Origin: CAYNFH01 sp964396385
GTDB taxonomy: Bacteria > Armatimonadota > Chthonomonadetes > Chthonomonadales > CAJBBX01
Direction of reading: 5' to 3'
DNA length: 10,627 nt
Assembly: GCA_964396385.1 (NCBI GenBank)
Contig: CAYNFH010000215.1
Location: 1-10,627, forward strand
Part shown: piece by piece, positions 6,829 to 10,627 of the stretch
How positions within the stretch are numbered: the stretch's first letter is position 1
Layout: each line of letters begins with the position of its first letter
Position numbers and translations under genes: made by a program
The notes under the pieces: model-generated
The model's input: the letters and a program-made list of their open reading frames with translations, nothing else
Databases searched by the model: none
Told to the model about the DNA's origin: nothing

Positions 6829-7457
6829 CAGTCCCAGATGGAGTACCCGTGGCGAAAGTGCGGCCCGGAGGCTTCCGGATCCGGCACGCCGGGCGGACGC
6901 GGCGAGGGGGCGACGCGGCGAGTGGGCGAGTGGGCGAGTGGGCGAGCGGGCGATCTATGCGGACGGGGGACCGAGGACGGACGACGGACGGATACCGCGT
7001 ACGGCACCGGTGGTGGCCCGATCTCCTCCGCGGAGTCCCGTTCAACGGGTGGGGAGGCGGGAGCGAGATCGCCGGACGAAGAGTCATCCGGAGCCGGCTC
7101 CGGGCTGCCGGAATCCATACCCGCATCTACCGGGCCTCCAGGGACCGGGTCGAGCTCCGGCGGCGCCAGTGGATGGCGCGCCACTGCCCGGGCGTGATCG
7201 CGATGCCGCTTACGCTTGATGGGATCGACTTCGATCTGCGGTGCCGGTATCGCCTTGACCTCGATCGTTGGAGGCTGGACGGGCGGCCGCGTGGGATTCT
7301 GGACGGGAGCCGGCGAGGGAGCATCGCTGGAGGCTTCGACGGTCTTCTGCGCGGCCGGCTCTGACGAGCCGCGGAGCACGAGAACGCCTATCACGGCGAA
7401 CAACACCGCGGCCGTCACCGCGGCGGGTAGTGCGAACGGACGAAATCGGTTACTCAC
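6828..7457 (-). CDS. Proline-rich single-pass membrane protein of unknown function
   Basis: The product has 209 residues. MSNRFRPF is followed by one hydrophobic segment (residues about 9-29, ALPAAVTAAVLFAVIGVLVL). A long low-complexity Pro/Ala/Ser/Arg-rich region makes up the rest, with a basic cluster KRKRHRDHAR in the middle and an ending of HGYSIWD. The positive N-terminus suggests the tail lies outside the cytoplasmic membrane, as in proline-rich cell-wall-spanning linkers. No catalytic or binding domain is visible. The start is GTG, with only a distant GGGG as ribosome binding site. The last base of its frame is shared with the ATG of the secreted glycoside hydrolase, so the two form an operon. 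The final third contains an octamer tandem array encoding an LAHSPTRR-like stretch. Because eight is not a multiple of three, slippage there would frameshift the C-terminus. Confidence 0.65.
   Translation of the reverse strand: MSNRFRPFALPAAVTAAVLFAVIGVLVLRGSSEPAAQKTVEASSDAPSPAPVQNPTRPPVQPPTIEVKAIPAPQIEVDPIKRKRHRDHARAVARHPLAPPELDPVPGGPVDAGMDSGSPEPAPDDSSSGDLAPASPPVERDSAEEIGPPPVPYAVSVRRPSSVPRPHRSPARPLAHSPTRRVAPSPRPPGVPDPEASGPHFRHGYSIWD
6901..6953. repeat. Octamer tandem repeat GGCGAGTG (about 6.6 copies, last 4.6 near-perfect)
   Basis: The units from 6901 are GGCGAGGG, GGCGACGC, three GGCGAGTG, GGCGAGCG, then GGCGA. The array lies within the proline-rich coding region on the opposite strand, 70-125 nt before its stop. 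Confidence 0.95.
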
Positions 7458-7558
7458 GTCCAGCCATTCCCCGCCTTAACGGTGGATTCCTCCCGCATTG
7501 CGGACACCAACCTCTCCACCGACGCCGTGTTCCAGGCGCGGCACCCACTGCAACCGGC

Positions 7559-7942
7559 TTACCAGACAACGGTGAGCGGATAGCGGGAAAAGACCGTGTC
7601 TTTGCTCGCCAGTGTGGCGCCCTCGGAGATGGCTTGGGCGATGAGAATGCGGTCGAAAGGGTCCTTGTGGTGATGGGGAAGGTTGTCCAGCAGAAGCACG
7701 TGGTCCAGTGCAATGGGAAGAACTCGGAATGCGCCCGGTGGTTGCGCCGCCAAAAGACCCTGCAGTGAAGTCGGGAGTTTGAGCTTGCCGGTGGCGCTCT
7801 TAATCTGCATCTCCCACACGCTCCCAACGCTCAGTATGCGCTCATTGGAGGGGTCCTGAATCAGGGCCGTCACCTTCGGCGATAACTGGGGGGTGCCGCC
7901 GTTCCACCAGAGGAAGGTGTGCGTATCCAGAAGGAGCTTCAC
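7559..7942 (-). CDS. vapC: VapC-type PIN-domain toxin (module 1)
   Basis: The product has 127 residues and is a compact PIN domain, the ribonuclease fold of VapC toxins that cleave tRNA or other RNA under Mg2+. The four acidic positions are present: Asp6 in LLLDTHTFLW, Glu44 in SVWEMQIK, Asp97 in HHKDPFDRILIAQA (Asp94 also in that motif) and Asp115 in LASKDTVF. The C-terminus YPLTVVW is typical of the STAS-like PIN subgroup. The GTG start overlaps the antitoxin's TGA as GTGA, with no strong ribosome binding site of its own. Toxin synthesis should therefore depend on antitoxin translation. Nothing looks damaged, so it is predicted to be active. Confidence 0.92.
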   Translation of the reverse strand: MKLLLDTHTFLWWNGGTPQLSPKVTALIQDPSNERILSVGSVWEMQIKSATGKLKLPTSLQGLLAAQPPGAFRVLPIALDHVLLLDNLPHHHKDPFDRILIAQAISEGATLASKDTVFSRYPLTVVW

Positions 7943-8190
7943 TCTTCACCCAGCCAGAAGCTATCCGGCAAGGGCTCATCGAAGTCGTCGCTCATCCAGA
8001 TCTGGCCCTCGAACAGACCAGGAACCGGTGCCGTTTTCTGGCCCGCCTGCTGCCCGGTGTCCCGCACGTCGGAAGAGAGGCTCGCATCAACTATTTGCTT
8101 GAGCATGTCACCAAGCTCCACGCCGCGCGCTTGCGCACGCTCGCGCAGCCGCTGCTCCTGCTCCGGCGTGAGCTCAAGTGTAACGGTCAT
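7939..8190 (-). CDS. vapB: VapB-like antitoxin (module 1)
   Basis: The product has 83 residues. The N-terminal part, TVTLELTPEQEQRLRERAQARG through about residue 38, is a strand followed by helices, as in ribbon-helix-helix antitoxins that dimerise and bind the operon promoter. The acidic, aromatic tail (GLFEGQIWMSDDFDEPLPDSFW) is the kind of segment that wraps the toxin active site. I chose the ATG at 8190 because it has AGGA 7 nt upstream and starts the recognisable domain. A longer frame running back to 8289 would contain the promoter. An extended -10 promoter lies about 40 nt upstream, and autoregulation is expected from the family. It overlaps the toxin by 4 bp. Confidence 0.88.
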   Translation of the reverse strand: MTVTLELTPEQEQRLRERAQARGVELGDMLKQIVDASLSSDVRDTGQQAGQKTAPVPGLFEGQIWMSDDFDEPLPDSFWLGEE

Positions 8191-8229
8191 CGGAAGGTCC
8201 TTTATTGCCGACGATGGCACTCTGCCTGG

Positions 8230-8238
8230 ATTATAACA
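8230..8238 (-). promoter_or_regulatory. Extended -10 promoter of VapBC module 1
   Basis: The minus strand reads TGTTATAAT, a perfect TATAAT with an upstream TGn. No good TTGACA-like -35 is seen, which suits an extended -10 promoter. Transcription should begin near 8223, giving a leader of about 33 nt. Confidence 0.6.
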
Positions 8239-8371
8239 CGCCAAGAATGTCGGATTCGGGTCATTGCGCGCGAACAATGCAGTGTACACCGCCCGCTCTG
8301 TCCAGCTCCCTTCATGGAATTGCGTTTGGCAAGGAGCGCCACTCCGGCCCGCCTTGCGGACGCTGCCTCCA

Positions 8372-8385
8372 CACGAGGCCTCGTG
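8372..8385. other. Perfect 14-bp palindrome CACGAGGCCTCGTG
   Basis: It lies 10 nt beyond the Uma2 stop codon (minus strand) and 134 nt upstream of the module 1 promoter. It could be a weak hairpin at the 3' end of the Uma2 mRNA, or a protein-binding site. There is no T-tract. Confidence 0.5.
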
Positions 8386-8394
8386 ATCCAGTCC

Positions 8395-9012
8395 TCACGC
8401 TTCCTCGGCGGTCCCGGACCCGCGGCCAGGGAGCACGTCGGCCACCGCGATCACCGCCTCCGGGGCGGCAAGAGGGGATGCTGTCCCGTGCTCCGCCACC
8501 AACTGGATCGTCCTGTATCCATATTCGCCACCTCCCGTCTCTCCTGGGTCTCGCCGCACCTCCAGCCGGCGATGCCGCAGGTCCAGGACCCAGTACTCCG
8601 GTATGCCCGCCCGCGCGTACAGAGATCCCTTCGTCCCCTGGTCGTACCCCAGGGTTGAATCCGCCACCTCCACCACGAGCACGCAGTCCGCCCCGCTCGG
8701 GTGATTCGCGTAGTCCCGTGGTGCGCCGCGAATCACCGCCACGTCCGGCTCCGGCTCGCTCGTATCCGATACTGCCAGCGGCTTCTGGTCCTGAACGTGC
8801 AGCGCGCCCCGCAGCAGGCCGCGAAGTACCATCGCGCACAGAGTCGTGGCCTGCGCGTGCCCGGGCGACTGCGGCCGCGCGTGCTCCATTACCGCGCCAT
8901 CGACCAGCTCCAGCCGCTCTTCCGGCCCAAACAGGCCCATCTCCCCCGCCCGCTCATACTCCTGCCGCGTCCACTTTCGCCTCTCCGGCCGTTCGTCCAG
9001 TACGCCGGCCAT
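8395..9012 (-). CDS. Uma2 family protein (DUF820, PD-(D/E)XK nuclease-like fold)
   Basis: The product has 205 residues and matches the Uma2/DUF820 family (PF05685). It contains WTRQEYERAGEMGLF (14-28), RLELVDGAV (33-41), a conserved His52, EPDVAVIRG (88-96, Asp90), VLVVEVADST (111-120, Glu115), Lys128, and AGIPEYWVLDL (135-145). Asp90, Glu115 and the Lys128 region form the restriction-endonuclease-like catalytic pattern. Uma2 proteins are often annotated as endonucleases and occur in many copies in cyanobacteria and other Terrabacteria. Their true role is not settled. The ATG has a GGAGGAG about 5 nt upstream (9018-9024), and TAGAAT at 9058-9063 could be the -10. The protein looks complete. 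It sits between two toxin-antitoxin modules, and its start region is duplicated at 10346-10446. Confidence 0.88.
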   Translation of the reverse strand: MAGVLDERPERRKWTRQEYERAGEMGLFGPEERLELVDGAVMEHARPQSPGHAQATTLCAMVLRGLLRGALHVQDQKPLAVSDTSEPEPDVAVIRGAPRDYANHPSGADCVLVVEVADSTLGYDQGTKGSLYARAGIPEYWVLDLRHRRLEVRRDPGETGGGEYGYRTIQLVAEHGTASPLAAPEAVIAVADVLPGRGSGTAEEA

Positions 9013-9071
9013 CCTGGCTCCTCCAAGCTCCGCGCATCCACCGCCGCTACCGGGGCCATTCTATCACACCG
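8970..9071. repeat. Direct repeat, copy 1: Uma2 promoter, RBS and first 14 codons
   Basis: About 102 nt match 10346-10446 with roughly seven differences and a one-base indel. The first 35 nt (8970-9004 against 10346-10380) are identical. It spans the Uma2 N-terminal codons, ribosome binding site and putative -10. Confidence 0.92.
9058..9063 (-). promoter_or_regulatory. Possible -10 of the Uma2 gene (TAGAAT)
   Basis: The minus strand reads TAGAAT 46 nt before the Uma2 ATG, with no convincing -35. It is retained in the duplicate at 10433-10438. Confidence 0.35.
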
Positions 9072-9087
9072 ATCGTCCACCTTCCGC

Positions 9088-9093
9088 TATAAT
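9088..9093 (+). promoter_or_regulatory. -10 box TATAAT of VapBC module 2
   Basis: A perfect TATAAT lies 21 nt before the antitoxin ATG. An AGGAGGTGA ribosome binding site at 9100-9108 would begin almost at the transcript's 5' end. No clear -35 is seen. It is divergent from the Uma2 promoter within 102 nt. Confidence 0.55.
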
Positions 9094-9114
9094 GTCCGCA
9101 GGAGGTGAGGCGCC

Positions 9115-9369
9115 ATGCAAGCCGCACTTAAGCTTAAGGCCACGGTTCAGCCAGGCCATCGCGTCGAGTTCACGTCCCCAGAGCTGGTAGAAGGAGAAGA
9201 GGTCGAGCTCATCGTGCTGAAGTCAGGAAAGCTATCGCAGCAGTCACATTCCCAGTTCGCTTCCGCCTGGGATTACCTTCATTCGCTTAAGCCTATCGAT
9301 CGAACTCCGGAGGAATGGCAGGAGATTGAACGCGAGCTACAGGCGGAGAAGGAATCTTGGGATCCCTAG
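9115..9369 (+). CDS. VapB-like antitoxin (module 2)
   Basis: The product is an 84-residue acidic protein. The N-terminal beta-rich part, ALKLKATVQPGHRVEF through GEEVELIVL (about 4-35), resembles the SpoVT/AbrB-like or related swapped-hairpin antitoxins found next to PIN toxins. The C-terminal part, including EEWQEIERELQAEKESWDP, is a helical toxin-binding tail of the common ERDSWDR-type ending. The ATG has a perfect AGGAGG 9 nt upstream and a TATAAT before that. The stop lies 13 nt inside the following PIN gene, so the pair is translationally linked. The role as antitoxin is inferred from sequence pattern and position; it would bind the toxin and repress its own promoter. Confidence 0.82.
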   Translation: MQAALKLKATVQPGHRVEFTSPELVEGEEVELIVLKSGKLSQQSHSQFASAWDYLHSLKPIDRTPEEWQEIERELQAEKESWDP

Positions 9370-9800
9370 CCCTTCCGGCATCCGGGCTGATATATGTGGA
9401 TGCTCAGGTCGCCATCTATAGCACAGACGGTCACCCACGGTACGCGCCGCTCTGCGGCCCTGTGTGGCAGGTGAGTGGGGAACTCTCCGTTGTATCAAGC
9501 GCCCTGATTCTTGTACAGACGCTGGTTGGCCCGTTGCGAAGCGGTGACGCCGCTCTCGCGGCGCGGCGGGAGGGGCTTTGGCAGCAGCCAAACTCCCGCC
9601 TGCTCCCCATCACAGAGGCCGAATTGCGAGAAGCGGCCCGCCTTCGGGCGTCCATTCCGGGACTGAAGACCCCCGACGCCATCCACGCCGCCACGGCGCT
9701 CCTTCACGGCTGTTCCCTGTTTGTCACCAACGACGCTGGCTTCAAGAGGGTTCCGGGACTACCCTTGGCTATCCTGGATGATGTGCTTGCCGCGCCGTGA
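9357..9800 (+). CDS. VapC-type PIN-domain protein (module 2), with a Gln at a conserved acidic position
   Basis: The product has 147 residues and a PIN domain. Asp15 in IYVDAQVAIYS, Asp107 in LKTPDAIHAATA and Asp126 in FVTNDAGFKRV match three of the four catalytic acids. The second position, normally Glu in LLETLVGPLR-like text, is Gln54 (ILVQTLVGPLR, codon CAG). Spacings from the first acid (39, 53 and 19 residues) parallel the intact module 1 toxin (38, 53 and 18), so the Gln sits exactly where Glu is expected. The TTG start has GGAG 8 nt upstream (9345-9348) and overlaps the antitoxin by 13 nt. The toxin may be catalytically weak or dead, leaving a regulator-like complex. Confidence 0.88.
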   Translation: MGSLALPASGLIYVDAQVAIYSTDGHPRYAPLCGPVWQVSGELSVVSSALILVQTLVGPLRSGDAALAARREGLWQQPNSRLLPITEAELREAARLRASIPGLKTPDAIHAATALLHGCSLFVTNDAGFKRVPGLPLAILDDVLAAP

Positions 9801-9863
9801 ACCGGCAGCCTCGGCACGCTCGCGTACTACTCTTCCGCCTGTGCTGCCGTTAAAGTGTTCGCG

Positions 9864-9948
9864 TTACGGGTGCACGTTAGGGTTGTCCACCGGCAACCCC
9901 TCGGCGGTTGCGGCAGCGTTCAGCGGAGTCCAGGAAGTACACGGCCAA
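9864..9948 (-). pseudogene. Internally deleted VapC toxin remnant
   Basis: Directly after the stop of the antitoxin gene, a TTG opens LAVYFLDSA, the N-terminus of the common AVYFLDSSALVKRY-type PIN toxins. This frame soon diverges and stops. In the next frame, from about 9926, the DNA encodes PLNAAATAEGLPVDNPNVHP followed by TAA at 9864-9866, which is the C-terminal ending of the same toxin family. The two ends are joined near 9921-9930 with a frame change. About 110 central residues, including three of the four catalytic acids, have therefore been lost. The family assignment of both ends is from recognition of the motifs. Confidence 0.75.
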
Positions 9949-10212
9949 CTACCGTCGCTCCTCAATGATAGTTTCCGAAATCGGCTGGCCGGTGATTGGA
10001 ACTGGCGGCCGCTGCATGCTCGGAGTCATGGGCGGTCGCTTTACCTGCCGAACCAGCCCGGATTCCTCGATCACCCGCAGCGCCCTCTCGCGCTCTTCCT
10101 CCTTGGAGGTCGTCTCGAGCCGGGCGCGCACGGCACGCTCCACCTCCCGAAGCTCCTCCTGTTTCAAGCTCATTACCTCTTCGAGGACCTTTTTCAGCGT
10201 GCTCTGTGCCAT
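9949..10212 (-). CDS. Orphan VapB-like antitoxin (module 3)
   Basis: The product has 87 residues and is highly charged and helical: residues 1-50 (TLKKVLEEVMSLKQEELREVERAVRARL onward, in shorter pieces) are rich in Glu/Arg/Leu. The tail, PPVPITGQPISETIIEERR, matches the PVxGKPVSETIIEERR-type ending seen in antitoxins paired with AVYFLDSSALVKRY-type PIN toxins. The ATG has an AAGGAG 6 nt upstream (10219-10224). Its stop codon TAG is immediately followed by the TTG of the broken toxin, so the original operon layout is visible. The gene is intact while its toxin is not. It may persist as an anti-addiction factor able to neutralise related toxins, or simply be decaying. Confidence 0.75.
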   Translation of the reverse strand: MAQSTLKKVLEEVMSLKQEELREVERAVRARLETTSKEEERERALRVIEESGLVRQVKRPPMTPSMQRPPVPITGQPISETIIEERR

Positions 10213-10345
10213 CCGGTACTCCTTCTGTTCCTCGGCCCACTATGCCGACTTACATTGGCTCCTATCGGCTGCCAGCTAGCCTCACACTGCACCAAACCGG
10301 CGTCGCTGTCGAGCCCTACGGACCCCGAAGGGCCGGTGCGCGGGA

Positions 10346-10388
10346 TCCACTTTCGCCTCTCCGGCCGTTCGTCCAGTACGGTCGCCAT
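10346..10388 (-). pseudogene. Uma2 N-terminal fragment (14 codons)
   Basis: From the ATG at 10388 the frame encodes MATVLDERPERRKW, matching the first 14 residues of the intact Uma2 protein except for one position (Thr for Gly). It then runs into unrelated sequence exactly where the direct repeat ends. The open frame continues as non-homologous residues into the antitoxin start region at 10194, so if expressed it would give a 64-residue chimera. Confidence 0.8.
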
Positions 10389-10446
10389 TCTGGCTCCTCC
10401 AAGCTCCGCGCATCCACCGCCCTACCGCTGCCATTCTATCACACCG
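10346..10446. repeat. Direct repeat, copy 2: duplicated Uma2 start region
   Basis: This is the second copy of the region at 8970-9071, in the same orientation and 1376 nt away. It keeps the TAGAAT -10, the GGAGGAG ribosome binding site and the ATG (10388). Confidence 0.92.
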
Positions 10447-10481
10447 CCCGCCCGCCAGCATGGGTAGACGTGCCTGCGGCA

Positions 10482-10627
10482 TCATGGGGCGGGGCCATCA
10501 CGGAGAGCGAGTCTGCGGCGGCGGACGTAGGGGCCGTAGACGCGGTCGGCGTGGTACATGAGCCGATTGGCCACGATGCTGATATCTTCGTCCACCTGGC
10601 CGGAGAGGAACTCCCAGTCTGCCCATC
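10482..10627 (-). CDS. C-terminus of an unrecognised protein (partial)
   Basis: The frame is open from the right edge and ends with TGA at 10482-10484, giving 47 residues. It begins WADWEFLSGQVDEDIS and continues through IVANRLMYHADRVYGPY to an Arg-rich end (VRRRRLALRDGPAP). Composition is balanced and protein-like in this frame only, and the opposite-strand and other frames look like shadows. I do not recognise the family. The 93 nt between its stop and the Uma2 fragment start (10389-10481) holds the duplicated promoter and nothing else that I can see. Confidence 0.55.
   Translation of the reverse strand, partial: WADWEFLSGQVDEDISIVANRLMYHADRVYGPYVRRRRLALRDGPAP

Noticed and set aside
7454..7498. 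A 14-codon minus-strand frame (MREESTVKAGNGWT) whose TGA overlaps the GTG of the membrane-protein gene as GTGA
   Set aside because: The overlap looks like coupling, but the frame is very short and the GGAGAGG upstream is 12 nt away. The opposite strand offers an equally protein-like 33-codon frame, so chance is the simpler explanation.
8191..8289. A longer N-terminus for the module 1 antitoxin starting at 8289
   Set aside because: The extra 33 residues would span the extended -10 promoter and show no antitoxin features. The ATG at 8190 has a well-placed ribosome binding site.
10194..10388. A 64-codon frame starting at the duplicated Uma2 ATG, taken as a real gene
   Set aside because: Only the first 14 codons match Uma2. 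The rest lacks family motifs and runs into the ribosome binding site and start of the antitoxin, so it is treated as a fragment.

Overview
This is a high-GC bacterial window that is gene-dense on both strands. It has no rRNA or tRNA gene that I can recognise, no complete insertion sequence and no CRISPR array. The mix of a DUF5679 zinc-ribbon mini-protein, a Uma2-family gene, several VapBC-like modules, secreted glycoside hydrolases and gene boundaries filled with 7-8 nt tandem repeats would fit Armatimonadota or a related soil or thermal Terrabacteria lineage. That assignment is an inference with low confidence, because there is no marker gene in the window.

Layout. Positions 1-2788 run on the + strand: the 3' end of an unrecognised membrane-anchored protein, a DUF1343/NamZ-type exo-muramidase, a 45-residue DUF5679 protein with a structured leader and a strong downstream hairpin, and a sugar phosphate isomerase/epimerase-like TIM barrel. 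Positions 2785-7457 run on the - strand. Read in transcription order they are a proline-rich single-pass membrane protein, coupled by a one-base stop/start overlap to a secreted clan-A glycoside hydrolase, then a GHL10/DigH-like glycosidase, then a short-form isocitrate dehydrogenase. The isocitrate dehydrogenase converges on the isomerase so tightly that one CTAG supplies both stop codons. Positions 7559-10627 form an accessory island: VapBC module 1 (-), a Uma2 family protein (-), VapBC module 2 (+), an orphan VapB-like antitoxin whose VapC partner survives only as its two ends, a duplicated fragment of the Uma2 start region, and the C-terminus of an unknown gene entering from the right (-).

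How the genes may work together. NamZ-type and DigH-type enzymes both act on peptidoglycan glycan strands, so the left two thirds suggest cell-wall or polysaccharide turnover feeding central metabolism. The right third looks like recombining addiction-module DNA: about 100-bp near-identical direct repeats, each carrying a Uma2 promoter and start, flank module 2 and the damaged third module. Module 2's toxin appears to lack one conserved acidic PIN residue.

No gap without a gene exceeds 300 bases. The largest are 5487-5733 (hairpin-rich repeat block), 8191-8394 (palindrome plus the module 1 promoter), about 150 nt at 1875-2020 (hairpin plus tandem repeats), 137 nt at 3850-3986 (tandem repeats), 10213-10345 (only the antitoxin ribosome binding site seen) and 7458-7558 (nothing convincing).
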